A stretch of DNA of 56,420 nt from CAVXAE01 sp044225565 (GCA_044225565.1 JBGAIL010000003.1:1-56420); one strand, 5' to 3'; numbered from the stretch's first letter, positions 41,300 through 50,596 are shown. Made by a program: numbers and translations. Notes: a model not told the origin generated them from the letters alone.

Positions 41300-42313
41300 A
41301 TGGAGCGAAAGGATGACAACGACGACGCGGCTGCGAGGCGCCTGATCGAGGCGGCGGCGTGGCGTATCCGCCTGATGGAGCTCGGCTGCGAAAGCAGCCG
41401 TGATTTCGAGGTCTGGCGCACCGACGACAGGCGCAATGAGGCGGCATGGCGTCAGATCGGGCATTCCTGGGAGCTCTTTGGTCAGCACGCGGCTTCGCCC
41501 GAAATGCTGAAGCTGCGTCGCAGGGCGCTGGATCAGGCCCGCCGCGCCAGCTCGATCCGCATCGCGCGCGAAGGTTGGAAGAGCGTGCGCCGTTTCGGCC
41601 TCGTCGCTGCGGCACTGGTCGCCGTAGTCGCGGGGACTTTCTACTGGCAGGCGGTTCAGGGGGAGGCGTATCGCACCGCCGCAGGCGAGCGCCGCGTCGT
41701 CACGCTTTCCGACGGCTCCTCGATATCGCTGGACGCTTCGAGCGAAGTGCGCGTGCGCTACGACACCGCAGCACGCGAGTTGATCCTGCGCCGCGGACAG
41801 GCACGGTTCACCGTGGCGCGCGATGTCGAACGGCCGTTCTCGGTGCTCGCGGGCGACCAGAAGGTGGTCGCGACCGGCACGGATTTCAATATCGACCTCA
41901 TGGATGCCAGCGTAGTCGTGACGCTCCTGGAAGGGGTGGTCGAGGAGGGGCCGGCCGGCCCGAGGACCGCCAGTCATCGGCTCGGCGCAGGCATCGAGCT
42001 CGCCGCGGGCGAGCAGCTGGTCGCGACGCCGACGGCAGCCTCGCGCGTGGAGAGGACGAGCATCGATCGAGCGATCGCCTGGCAGAGCGGTCGCCTGGTA
42101 TTCGAGAATGAGCCGCTTTCCACGGTTGTCGCTCGCGTCAACCGTTACTCGGCCCGCAAGCTCGAAATCGATGATGCGCGCGTTGCGGACCTGCGCATCA
42201 GCGGTGTATTCAATACTGGCGATTCGGAGAGCTTCCTCGGCACCATCACGCGCTATCTGCCGCTGAAGACACAGGTGAAGCAGGATGGCACCGTCGCAGT
42301 GCTGATGCGCTGA
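41300..42313 (+). CDS. fecR: FecR-family anti-sigma/signal transducer, module 2
   Basis: 337-residue inner-membrane regulator. The N-terminal cytoplasmic part (AAAWRIRLMELGCESSRDFE, EAAWRQIGHSWELF) is followed by one helix (FGLVAAALVAVVAGTFYW, about residues 98-115), the FecR periplasmic domain (AGERRVVTLSDGSSISLDAS, VVATGTDFNIDL) and an STN-like end (LVFENEPLSTVVARVNRYSA). It sits between the broken sigma gene (6 bases before) and the receptor gene. Without an intact sigma partner it may be non-functional or act on another sigma factor. Confidence 0.92.
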   Translation: MERKDDNDDAAARRLIEAAAWRIRLMELGCESSRDFEVWRTDDRRNEAAWRQIGHSWELFGQHAASPEMLKLRRRALDQARRASSIRIAREGWKSVRRFGLVAAALVAVVAGTFYWQAVQGEAYRTAAGERRVVTLSDGSSISLDASSEVRVRYDTAARELILRRGQARFTVARDVERPFSVLAGDQKVVATGTDFNIDLMDASVVVTLLEGVVEEGPAGPRTASHRLGAGIELAAGEQLVATPTAASRVERTSIDRAIAWQSGRLVFENEPLSTVVARVNRYSARKLEIDDARVADLRISGVFNTGDSESFLGTITRYLPLKTQVKQDGTVAVLMR

Positions 42314-42426
42314 GTTGTTGTTATTTTCCCCTCGGGGCCCCCTCGATGGAGGATTTCGCGGACGCCGTCGTCTTTCAAGAGTACGAGACCCGCGACTGCT
42401 GCGGGCAGCCAGCCAGACGAGGGTCG

Positions 42427-45216
42427 ATGTCCATGCAAACCCCCCAGCCAGCGTTCACCTCCCGCGCTTTGCGCACCATGAAGATTGCGCGGCCCTGGTC
42501 CCGCGTCGTGGCAGCAGGCTTGTCGCTGCTGGCCGGCGCAGGCGCGTGGGCCGGCGGCACCGAGCGCAGTTTCCATTTCGACATCGCCAATCAGACGCTT
42601 TCGCAGGCACTGCGGGCGTATGGGCAGATCTCCGGGCAGGAGATCATCTTCACCGAAGAGCTCGTGGCGGCCGCGAAGCCGACCTCGCTGCGCGGCGAAT
42701 TCACGGCCGACGCCGCGTTGCAGCGCCTTCTCGAGGGCACGGGCCTCATCGCCGAGCGCTCGCCTTCCGGCGCGCTGATGATCTATTCGCAGTCCACGCG
42801 CTTTTCGTCGCAATCCGATCATGAGGGCGATCGCTCTGTCGGTTCGCTGGTCGCGAGCGGTGGCACGTTGCGGCTCGCCGCTCTGCAGGCCGACGGCGCC
42901 GCGGCGGCCGGCGCGCCCGCCCAGAGTTCCGATACGGCGGAACGTACGCAGGCCGAGGCGGCGACGGACGATGGAACCGAGGGCATGCAGCTCGATGAGA
43001 TCGTGGTCACCGCCCAGATGCGCGCCCAGCCTCTCAAGGACGTGCCGATCAGCATCACCGCCCTCGGTTCCGATCAGCTCGAGACGTTGCGCGTGAAGAG
43101 CATCACCGACTACATCCTCGAGATCCCGAACGCATCCTTCACGAGCTTCGGCCCGTTCGGCACGGCAGTCTCGCTGCGCGGCATCAACGCCTTCAGCGGC
43201 GGGCAGTTCGAGCCGACGGCGGTGCTGATCGACGACGCCGGCTTCGGCGCCACCAACGTGAGCAGCATTCTCAGCGCCCAATTCCTCGATCTCGAGCGGG
43301 TGGAGGTGCTGCGTGGCCCGCAGGGCGTGCTGACCGGCCGCAACGCCCTCGGCGGCGCGATCAACCTGATCACCGCGAAGCCGAGCACCCGCGGCTTCGA
43401 GTTCGACGGCACGCTCGACTACGGCCGGTTCGATACACGGTTCCTGAAGGGCGTCCTCAATGCACCGCTCGGCCGCACGGTCGCCGTCCGCCTGGTCGGA
43501 TACAAGGAAGATTCGGACGGCGCGGTGCGCAACATCGGCTCCTCCGGCGGCAGCTCGAGCACCGACAACATCGGCGGCCGCCTCGCGGTGCGCTGGCAGC
43601 CGAACGATGCGCTCACCCTGGACGTCGCCTACAGCTACGAAGACCAGGAGTACGGCATCCCCACCTACATGCGGGCGAACATCTTCCGCTCGCCGGAGGA
43701 CCGGCAGTTCTTCATCGACGAGCTCGCCTCCTGGGGCGGTGATTTCTACGAGACCGATTTCTTCGAGGACGTGGGCAACAACGGCGGCACGGTGCAGAAG
43801 GACGTGCGCGAGTCGACCACCTACAAGAACCGCATCGCCTCGGCCGGCGTGCGCTACGAGTTCGCAGGCCACGCGGTGGATCTGAAATACGCCAACTATT
43901 CGTACGACTGGCGCAACACCTTCGACTGGGACCAGACCAACTATGCCTGGCTGCGCAGCACCTGGGGCGCGACGACCGACAGCGACTCCGCCGAGGTCAA
44001 GTTCTCTTCGCTGTACACCGGCCGGTTCAACTGGGTGGCCGGGGTCGGCTACCTGAAGGACGTGAGCGGCTTCCCTTCCATCGATGAGTTCGGCGACTGG
44101 GCGTACGGCGCGAACGACGGGCTGCCGATCCTGAACGGCGACTACAACCTCACCTACGTGAGCGACGGCCGCAGCGTCCTCAAGAGCCTCGGCGTTTTCG
44201 CCAACGGATTCTGGGATATCGGCGAGCGTTGGCACGTGTCCGCTGGCGGCCGCTACAGCGTGGAGAAATCGCGGTCGGGCTCCTTCTTCCTCGACGGCTT
44301 CGATCCCGAGCAGGCGGCCGACCCGCGCTTCGTGGAAGGCGCGCGCGTGACCGGCGCCGACATGCAGCCCGGCGCGAAGATCAAGAAATTCACGCCGCGC
44401 ATCGCAGTCAACTACGACTTGAGCCAGCGGATCACCAGCTACCTCCAGTACGCCACCGGCTATCGCGCCGGCTACAGCAACAGCCCGCGCGCCATCGAGG
44501 CCGGCTTCCCCGGCGAGGTCGATCCGGAAACGGTGGAGAACTGGGAACTCGGCCTCAAGGGTCAGCTGCTCGGGGGACGGCTGTCGTTCGCTTCCGCGCT
44601 CTTCTACATGAACTATAGGGATCTGCAGCTCACCCTCGTCGAGGGCGACCCCGGCAGCAATCCGCTCGACCCCATCCTGGTCGAGTACGACATCAATGCC
44701 GGCCGCTCGGTCAGCCAGGGCATCGAGCTGGAGGCGGCCTGGGCGCTGACGGACCATCTGCAGATCTCCGGCGGCGCGGCCTATACCGACGCGGAGATCA
44801 AGTCGGTCCTGATCCAGGACCCGGACACGGGCGAGCGACTCACGCTGCGCAATCAGCCCGTCGTGGGTATCCGGCCGTGGACGGGCTCGCTGGCCGCCAC
44901 CTACGAGCGTCCGATCACCGCGGGCCTCGAAGGCAACGTCAGGCTCTCCTGGCACTATCAGGACTCGATGTACACGGAGGCGACTTTTCCGGTGCAGGAG
45001 CAGGTGTATTTCGTCCCATCCTTCCAGACGGTCGATCTGAGCATCGGCGTGTCCGCGGGCGAGCGCTGGACGCTGACCGCCTACGCCGACAACCTGCTGA
45101 ACGAAAAGTATTTCTACTCCACGCAGTTCGAGGCGGACACCAGCCGCCGCGGCGGCATGGTGTCGTTCACGCCGCGTATCTGGGGACTGCGCTTCAACGT
45201 GAAGCTCGGGAGATGA
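42427..45216 (+). CDS. TonB-dependent receptor with STN signalling domain, module 2
   Basis: 929-residue outer-membrane receptor. Start 42427 is used because GAGG precedes it; the classical signal peptide begins at Met 42478 (MKIARPWSRVVAAGLSLLAG), which is the alternative start. An STN domain follows (FHFDIANQTLSQALRAYGQI, LLEGTGLIAERSPSGALMIY), then a long linker, TonB box DEIVVTAQM, plug (KDVPISITALGSDQLETLRV, ERVEVLRGPQGVLTGRNALG) and barrel ending WGLRFNVKLGR. The plug style is of the large group used for organic nutrients rather than the siderophore group of module 1. Downstream are exported M20 and CocE-type hydrolases on the same strand. Confidence 0.92.
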   Translation: MSMQTPQPAFTSRALRTMKIARPWSRVVAAGLSLLAGAGAWAGGTERSFHFDIANQTLSQALRAYGQISGQEIIFTEELVAAAKPTSLRGEFTADAALQRLLEGTGLIAERSPSGALMIYSQSTRFSSQSDHEGDRSVGSLVASGGTLRLAALQADGAAAAGAPAQSSDTAERTQAEAATDDGTEGMQLDEIVVTAQMRAQPLKDVPISITALGSDQLETLRVKSITDYILEIPNASFTSFGPFGTAVSLRGINAFSGGQFEPTAVLIDDAGFGATNVSSILSAQFLDLERVEVLRGPQGVLTGRNALGGAINLITAKPSTRGFEFDGTLDYGRFDTRFLKGVLNAPLGRTVAVRLVGYKEDSDGAVRNIGSSGGSSSTDNIGGRLAVRWQPNDALTLDVAYSYEDQEYGIPTYMRANIFRSPEDRQFFIDELASWGGDFYETDFFEDVGNNGGTVQKDVRESTTYKNRIASAGVRYEFAGHAVDLKYANYSYDWRNTFDWDQTNYAWLRSTWGATTDSDSAEVKFSSLYTGRFNWVAGVGYLKDVSGFPSIDEFGDWAYGANDGLPILNGDYNLTYVSDGRSVLKSLGVFANGFWDIGERWHVSAGGRYSVEKSRSGSFFLDGFDPEQAADPRFVEGARVTGADMQPGAKIKKFTPRIAVNYDLSQRITSYLQYATGYRAGYSNSPRAIEAGFPGEVDPETVENWELGLKGQLLGGRLSFASALFYMNYRDLQLTLVEGDPGSNPLDPILVEYDINAGRSVSQGIELEAAWALTDHLQISGGAAYTDAEIKSVLIQDPDTGERLTLRNQPVVGIRPWTGSLAATYERPITAGLEGNVRLSWHYQDSMYTEATFPVQEQVYFVPSFQTVDLSIGVSAGERWTLTAYADNLLNEKYFYSTQFEADTSRRGGMVSFTPRIWGLRFNVKLGR

Positions 45217-45280
45217 CGTAGCCGGCGGCAGATCGCGATATCATCCGCCTCCGCCCATCGTCGAGGCGCGAGGTACGAAG

Positions 45281-46687
45281 ATGATCCGATCGCTCATGGC
45301 CGGAAGAAGGGGCTTGCTGGCGGCGCTGGCGGGTACGATGTCTCTCGTGGCAAGCGGCTCCGGGCAGGCGGCGCAGGCCGCGATCCACGATCAGGCACTC
45401 GAGATCCTCAAGAGATCGATCGCCTTTCGCACCGTGCAGGGCGCCGGCCAGACCCCCGCCTACGCCGAATACCTCAAGGGCGTGCTGGTGGATGCCGGCT
45501 ATTCGCCCGAGGACATCCAGATCGAGCAGGTGGCGGAAACCGCCACGCTTCGCGCCACGTATCGCGGAACGAACCGCAGCAGGAAGCCCATCGTGCTGCT
45601 CGGCCACATGGACGTCGTCGAGGCGAAGCGCGAGGACTGGGAGCGCGATCCGTTCACGCCGGTGGTCGAGAACGGCTATGTCTTCGGCCGTGGCGCGGTC
45701 GACAACAAGTTCGAAGTCTCCATGATGGTCGCGGCGCTCGCGAATCTGAAGCGTTCGGGCTGGAAACCGGGTCGCGACGTGGTGCTCGCGCTCTCCGGCG
45801 ACGAAGAGACCGTGATGGCGAGCACGCGCTCGCTCGCGCAGCAGCTGAAGAACGCAGAGTTCGCGCTGAATGGAGATGCGGGCGGTGGCCTGCTCGCGGA
45901 GGACGGCAAGGCGGTCGTCTACGGCATCCAGGCCGGCGAGAAGACCTACGCGGACTTCACCATCACGTTCACGGACCCGGGCGGACATTCCAGCCGGCCG
46001 GGCAAGTCGAATGCCATCTACCGGCTCGCGGCCGCGCTCGACAAGCTCGCCGCCTATCAGTTCCCGGTGATGCACAACGAGCTGACGCTGGCTTATTTCG
46101 CCGCCAGCGCGCCGAACACGCCGGGCCCGGTGGGTGAGGCGATGAAGCGCTTCGTCGCCAACCCCGAGGACAAAGAGGCCATCGCCACGCTCTCCGGAGA
46201 TCCGGACAACGCCGGCCAGCTGCGCACCACGTGCGTAGCTACCATGCTGAGCGGCGGCCACGCGCCGAATGCCTTGCCGCAGCGCGCCGAAGCCAACGTG
46301 AACTGCCGCATCTTCCCGGGCACTTCCAGCGAGAGTGTGCGCGAGACGCTGCAGAAGGTGATCGCGGACTCCGCCGGTACGGTCACGCGCTCGAAGGACG
46401 GTTCCATCGACAGCGCGGCGTCTCCGCTGCGCAAGGACGTGATGGCGGCCGTCTCGAAATCCATCCATACGATGTATCCGAAGCTGCCCATCGTGCCGTC
46501 CATGTCGGCCGGTGCCACCGATGGCATGCACTTCCGCGCGCTGGGCGTTCCCACGTACGGCGTGTCGGGCCTCTTCATGAAGGCTTCGGACGACTTCTCG
46601 CACGGCTTGAACGAGCGTTCGCCCGTCGCTGCCATCGACGGCGCGCTCGCGCACTGGAACAACATCCTGAAAGACCTGGCGAAATAG
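45281..46687 (+). CDS. exported M20 peptidase, module 2
   Basis: 468-residue metallopeptidase with signal peptide (GLLAALAGTMSLVASGSGQA). Unlike the homologue at 25410, all metal-site motifs are intact: His109-Met-Asp111 in LGHMDVVEA, bridging Asp141 in GRGAVDNKF, Glu175-Glu176 in SGDEETVM, Asp in LNGDAGG, and His in DDFSHGLNER. The lid/dimerisation domain starts with FTDPGGHSSRPG. Likely releases amino acids from short peptides or N-acyl amino acids in the periplasm. GAGG precedes the start. It lies 64 bases after the receptor and 23 bases before the CocE-type gene. Confidence 0.92.
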   Translation: MIRSLMAGRRGLLAALAGTMSLVASGSGQAAQAAIHDQALEILKRSIAFRTVQGAGQTPAYAEYLKGVLVDAGYSPEDIQIEQVAETATLRATYRGTNRSRKPIVLLGHMDVVEAKREDWERDPFTPVVENGYVFGRGAVDNKFEVSMMVAALANLKRSGWKPGRDVVLALSGDEETVMASTRSLAQQLKNAEFALNGDAGGGLLAEDGKAVVYGIQAGEKTYADFTITFTDPGGHSSRPGKSNAIYRLAAALDKLAAYQFPVMHNELTLAYFAASAPNTPGPVGEAMKRFVANPEDKEAIATLSGDPDNAGQLRTTCVATMLSGGHAPNALPQRAEANVNCRIFPGTSSESVRETLQKVIADSAGTVTRSKDGSIDSAASPLRKDVMAAVSKSIHTMYPKLPIVPSMSAGATDGMHFRALGVPTYGVSGLFMKASDDFSHGLNERSPVAAIDGALAHWNNILKDLAK

Positions 46688-46710
46688 CCGGCAGATCGAA
46701 AGGGTCAGTC

Positions 46711-48675
46711 ATGAGTCATCTGAGAAATGCCGCGGCGCTGCTCGCGCTGTGCGTCGTCCTGTTTCCCGCGGCCGGCCCCGCGCAGAACGCGAAGGCGGGT
46801 ACGGACGAGCGCCCGAAGAAGTTCGTGCCGACGACCGAGGGTTACGACTACGAGCGCCGCGAGGTGATGATCCCGATGCGGGACAAGGTGAAGCTCTTCA
46901 CCGTCATCATGATTCCGCACGGCGCGAAGCGCGCGCCGATGATCTTCACGCGCACGCCTTACAACGCGGCCGACATGACGCGGCAGGTGAAGAGCGGGCA
47001 CATGGGCATGGCGCTCGACGGCTACGACAGCATGCCGGACGTGGAAGCCAACGGTGACTACATCCGCGTCATCCAGGACGTGCGCGGCATGTACGGCTCG
47101 GAAGGCGAGTACGTGATGAACCGCCCGCTCGTCGGCCCGCTGAACCCGACGAAGGTGGACCATTCCACGGACACCTACGACACCATCGACTGGCTGGTGA
47201 AGAACGTGCCGGAGTCGAACGGTCGCGTGGGCATCATCGGCATCTCCTACGACGGCTTCACGCCGCTCATGGCGCTGGTGAATCCGCACCCGGCACTGAA
47301 GGTGGCCGTGCCCATGAACTCCATGGTGGACGGCTGGCGCGGCGACGACTGGTTCCACAACGGCGCGTTCCGCTCACCGAACCTCGCGTACATCTACGGC
47401 CAGGTGGCGACCCGTGACCATTCCCTGGAATGGTGGTCCAGCCATCGCGACGAATACGATTTCTGGATGCGCGGCTCGGTGGGCGAGATCGCGCGCCTCT
47501 ACGACCTCGAGCAGATCGGCTTCTGGCGCAAGGTCATCGAGCATCCCGCCTACGACGAGTTCTGGCAGGAGCAGGCGGTGGATCGCGTGCTCGCGAAATA
47601 TCCCCTGAAGGTGCCCGTGATGCTGGTGCATGGCCTCTGGGACCAGGAGGACATCTACGGCCCGCTCGCGGTCTACCGGGCGATCAAGCCGAAGGATGCG
47701 AACGGGGACATGGTGCGCCTCGTCATGGGCCCGTGGAATCACGGGCAGCAGATCGAAGAAGCCAGCTCGCTCGGCGCCGTGCGCTTCGGGCACGACACGG
47801 CGCTCTGGTTCCGGCAGAAGGTGCTCGCGCCTTACCTTGCCGAGCACCTGAAGGACGGCGCGCCGAAGGCGGATGTCGCGCCCGTCACCGTTTTCGAGAC
47901 GGGCAGGAACGAATGGCAGCGTCTTTCCGCCTGGCCTTCGGGCTGTGATTCGGGCTGCACGACGCAGGCGCGCAAGCTGTATCTGAAGCCGAAGGCGGGC
48001 CTGGGTTTCGAGCCGGCGGGTGGCGCGCATGCCACCGAGGACTACGTGTCCGATCCCGCGAAACCGGTGCCTTATCGCGCGCGACCGATCCTGCCCACTG
48101 GCTACGAAGGCGAGCTCACCTGGCCGCGCTGGCTGGTGGACGATCAGCGCGAGGCTTCAGGCCGCACCGACGTGCTCACGTTCGTCACGCCGGTGCTCAC
48201 CGGGTCGGTGAAGGTGAGCGGTACTCCGCAGGTGAACCTGAACGCTGCGACCACCGGCACGGATGCGGACTGGGTCGTGAAGCTGATCGACGTGTATCCG
48301 GACGAGGTGCCGGGCGACCGGACGATGGGTGGCTACCAGCTCGCGATCGCGATGGATATTTTCCGAGGCCGGTATCGGGAGAGCCTGAGCAAGGCCGTGC
48401 CCATCGAGGCGGGCAAGCCGCTGGACTATCGCTTCGCGTTGCCGGACGTGAACCACGTGTTCCGCAAGGGCCACCGGATCATGGTGCAGGTGCAGTCGAG
48501 CTGGTTCCCGCTCTACGACCGCAATCCGCAGAAGTTCGTGCCGAACATCTTCTTCGCGAAGCCCGAGGACTACGTGAAGGCCACGCACCGTGTGACGGTG
48601 GCGGGTCCTCAGGAGAGCTATCTGGAGTTGCCCGTGGTGGTGGGCGGCGCGTCGCAGGCCGCCGCGGGCGGCTGA
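46711..48675 (+). CDS. secreted CocE/NonD family hydrolase (S15-like), module 2
   Basis: 654-residue exported hydrolase related to glutaryl-7-ACA acylases and alpha-amino-acid ester hydrolases. Start at 46711 has AAAGGG upstream and gives a signal peptide (LRNAAALLALCVVLFPAAG). The domain begins with MIPMRDKVKLFTVIMIPHG and FTRTPYNAAD; the nucleophile is Ser179 in IGISYDGF; the acid is probably Asp in HGLWDQED and the His in GPWNHGQQ. The C-terminal jelly-roll is seen in RKGHRIMVQVQSSWFPLYDR. Same superfamily as the CocE-type protein of module 1, though the two are clearly different in sequence. Last gene of the receptor operon. Confidence 0.92.
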   Translation: MSHLRNAAALLALCVVLFPAAGPAQNAKAGTDERPKKFVPTTEGYDYERREVMIPMRDKVKLFTVIMIPHGAKRAPMIFTRTPYNAADMTRQVKSGHMGMALDGYDSMPDVEANGDYIRVIQDVRGMYGSEGEYVMNRPLVGPLNPTKVDHSTDTYDTIDWLVKNVPESNGRVGIIGISYDGFTPLMALVNPHPALKVAVPMNSMVDGWRGDDWFHNGAFRSPNLAYIYGQVATRDHSLEWWSSHRDEYDFWMRGSVGEIARLYDLEQIGFWRKVIEHPAYDEFWQEQAVDRVLAKYPLKVPVMLVHGLWDQEDIYGPLAVYRAIKPKDANGDMVRLVMGPWNHGQQIEEASSLGAVRFGHDTALWFRQKVLAPYLAEHLKDGAPKADVAPVTVFETGRNEWQRLSAWPSGCDSGCTTQARKLYLKPKAGLGFEPAGGAHATEDYVSDPAKPVPYRARPILPTGYEGELTWPRWLVDDQREASGRTDVLTFVTPVLTGSVKVSGTPQVNLNAATTGTDADWVVKLIDVYPDEVPGDRTMGGYQLAIAMDIFRGRYRESLSKAVPIEAGKPLDYRFALPDVNHVFRKGHRIMVQVQSSWFPLYDRNPQKFVPNIFFAKPEDYVKATHRVTVAGPQESYLELPVVVGGASQAAAGG

Positions 48676-48699
48676 ACTGATGGTGCGGCACGCGCGGGT

Positions 48700-48723
48700 C
48701 ACACCGCGCGCGTTGCGCGTGTG
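48700..48723. terminator. bulged hairpin between convergent genes
   Basis: CACACCGCGC (48700-48709) pairs with GCGCGTGTG (48715-48723), nine pairs with one bulged base, between the CocE-type stop (48675) and the PilZ stop (48726). No U-tract. Confidence 0.45.
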
Positions 48724-48725
48724 GA

Positions 48726-49010
48726 TCAGCCCGCGCGGGCGTTGCTGTAGGCTTCCATCAGCAGCCCCGTGCCACCGCCCGAGATGTGGGCAACTACCGC
48801 CGTGCGGCGATGCAGTTTGGTGACCGCGCCGAGGTTGATGGCGAACGCCAGCTCCACGTGCTGCCCCTTGCGCAGACCGAGATTCGACGTCTCGATGAAC
48901 ACGCCGGTGGCGCTGAGATTGACTGCTTTGCAGAGACGGCGCGGGCCGCCCCCGATGGAGAGGTATACGGACGTACGGGCACGATGCCTCGTATGCAGGC
49001 GGCGTTCCAC
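48726..49010 (-). CDS. PilZ-domain protein
   Basis: 94-residue single PilZ domain, a c-di-GMP receptor type. The binding signature starts with RHRAR near the N-terminus (VERRLHTRHRARTSVYLSIG) and the second part is NLSATGVFIETSN, matching the D/N-x-S-x-x-G motif. GTG start at 49010 with GAGG eight bases upstream. It stands alone, near the type IV pilus operon, and may link c-di-GMP to pilus or surface behaviour (inference). Confidence 0.85.
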   Translation of the reverse strand: MERRLHTRHRARTSVYLSIGGGPRRLCKAVNLSATGVFIETSNLGLRKGQHVELAFAINLGAVTKLHRRTAVVAHISGGGTGLLMEAYSNARAG

Positions 49011-49160
49011 TAATCGGTCCTCGATGAAAGTGAATGCTGCGGAGGGCAGTGGCGGCCATTATGCATGGGCTTGGCCGTACGCCGATGGAGACACGACATT
49101 AATCGTGGCAGTTTCATCGGGCCTGAATCGTGCGTGTGGCGCCGAATTACGTCAAGAGGG

Positions 49161-50180
49161 TCACGGCAGCCGCACCCGGACGGCGACCGGGCAGTGGTCG
49201 GAAAGGCGGGTGCGGCGTGCATCCGCCGCCGTATAGGTGATCCGCTCGAACGAGCCGGGCACCAGCGCGATGCCGAGCGCGCGGGAAAGCACGATCGAAT
49301 CGATATATCCGCCGTACCCCTGGCCCGGCCGGCAGTTGCGGAAGGGAGCATGCTCCGCGGCATTCACGAGATCGGCCTCGGGCGGATCACTGTCGTCGAG
49401 CTCGGGCCACATGGCGAGCGGCTGACCGCCCGGCGTGCGCGCCGGGCCGCGTTCCGCGAGCAGGTCGCGGTTGAAGTCGCCGAGCACGGCGAAGCGCTGG
49501 CCGGCGCGCGCACGCGTATCGATCCATGTTTCGAGCGCGGGGATCTGCCGTGCGAGCTCGGCGCATGCTTTCGACGGGCCGTTCAGTGGGTCGCGGCTGC
49601 ACCCCGATTTCAGATGGATGCTGAGCAGGTGGATTTCGCGTGGTGAGTCGGGGAACAGTACCAGCTGCGCACCGCGCCGCAGGCGATCGTTGGGAGCGAG
49701 CGTGCGTACGTCCGGCCCGCAGCGGTATGGCAGGCCAACGCGGATGGCGAAGCCGTTGTTCTGCACCTGCGCGCGCGCCGTGAAGCAGAACCCGTATCCG
49801 GGGAACACCAGCGCTGCGGCGGAGGGACCGTCTACTTCCTGCAGGGCGATGACGTCTGCGTTCAACTGGCTGGCGTAGCGCGCGAGCGCTTTGAAGTCTC
49901 GCGTGCCGCGCTGCAGTGTGTATGCGACGTCGCAGGGGATCTGCCGTGTGTTATTCCGGGGCCGTGGACCTTCGGCAGGCGCGCAGGTGGGTTTCAGTGC
50001 CTTGAATGCTTCGGGTGCGATGAGCCATTCGAGGTTCCAGGTGGCCAGCTTGAGGGTATGGGGGTCGGGCGCCGCGTTGGCGCTCGACCAGAAGAGAGTG
50101 ATGGCGGCCGCTGCGGAGACGATTCGACGCAGAGGTGGGATGCGCAGGCGCAAGGAGGTTGTCGGAGAGCGGGTTGTCAC
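49161..50180 (-). CDS. exported endonuclease/exonuclease/phosphatase family protein
   Basis: 339-residue EEP-fold hydrolase. A signal-like helix (IVSAAAAITLFWSSANAAPD) precedes the domain. Catalytic motifs are visible: LATWNLEWL, LQEVDGPS (metal Glu), SIHLKSGC, LGDFNRDL (Asp/Asn pair) and LSDHCPVAVRV (Asp-His). Could be a secreted nuclease, or a phosphodiesterase. The GTG start at 50180 overlaps the stop of the DUF4166 remnant by four bases (GTGA), suggesting past translational coupling. Confidence 0.87.
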   Translation of the reverse strand: MTTRSPTTSLRLRIPPLRRIVSAAAAITLFWSSANAAPDPHTLKLATWNLEWLIAPEAFKALKPTCAPAEGPRPRNNTRQIPCDVAYTLQRGTRDFKALARYASQLNADVIALQEVDGPSAAALVFPGYGFCFTARAQVQNNGFAIRVGLPYRCGPDVRTLAPNDRLRRGAQLVLFPDSPREIHLLSIHLKSGCSRDPLNGPSKACAELARQIPALETWIDTRARAGQRFAVLGDFNRDLLAERGPARTPGGQPLAMWPELDDSDPPEADLVNAAEHAPFRNCRPGQGYGGYIDSIVLSRALGIALVPGSFERITYTAADARRTRLSDHCPVAVRVRLP

Positions 50181-50368
50181 TCCTCGAATATACTGCCCTG
50201 CGCTCGAGTGAGGCGAAGCGAACTGGGGTCGAGCCAGCCGCGGTATCGCACCAGTCGCCCGATGCCGGGTAGTCCGATTTCCACATCGAAGGTGAATCGC
50301 CCGAGGTCGTCTACGCGCTCTTGAGCGCGGGTCCAGGGCCTCATGAATCGAGGCAGGCGGAGAATATC
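50177..50368 (-). pseudogene. C-terminal remnant of a DUF4166 protein
   Basis: The frame reads DILRLPRFMRPWTRAQERVD, then LGRFTFDVEIGLPGIGRLVR and YRGWLDPSS to a TGA at 50177. This matches the end of DUF4166 proteins (PRxLxPRxRAxE, GRFxFDVxxxLPxxGxLVxYRGWL). The N-terminal two thirds are missing. The stop overlaps the start of the EEP gene, so both were probably an operon. A 55-residue peptide from ATG 50344 is possible but unlikely to be functional. Confidence 0.55.
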
Positions 50369-50399
50369 GATCTGCGGGATTCGCGGCCGGGCAAATGGC

Positions 50400-50510
50400 A
50401 TTGATGAGCTCGATCCGACCTTGGTGTGCAATGAGCAGGGCGCATGCGATCTCCTCCGTGAGATAGAGCTTGAGGAGCGCACTCGGGTCGATAAACCCTT
50501 TAGTCAGGGC
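50400..50510 (-). pseudogene. remnant of a PIN-domain (VapC-type) toxin
   Basis: Read on the minus strand the frame after a TAA at 50511 gives FIDPSALLKLYLTEE, the canonical start of a PIN ribonuclease (first catalytic Asp), then AHQGRIELINAIC, which resembles the middle helix normally some 25-40 residues further on. No start codon is present and the C-terminal catalytic residues are missing; the DUF4166 remnant begins just after. Together these two remnants fill the 416-base gap between the EEP gene and pilE (50181-50596); the part from 50511 to 50596 holds nothing recognised. Confidence 0.5.
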
Positions 50511-50596
50511 TTACCGGCGCACCGTAACGAGCAACGGATGCGCTTTTCGCCTTCGTGCTGGAGCAGGAGGTTTGAGTACCGGGCGAGTCGAAGCGG

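Noticed and set aside
42253..44955. Long minus-strand open frame (900 codons) opposite the module 2 receptor
   Set aside because: Same reason: shadow of the receptor codons, no domain, no ribosome binding site.
50181..50510. Continuous open frame joining the PIN fragment to the EEP nuclease gene
   Set aside because: The frame has no stop, but also no start codon before 50180, and its middle part is out of frame with the DUF4166 match; treated as coincidence, not as a PIN-EEP fusion.
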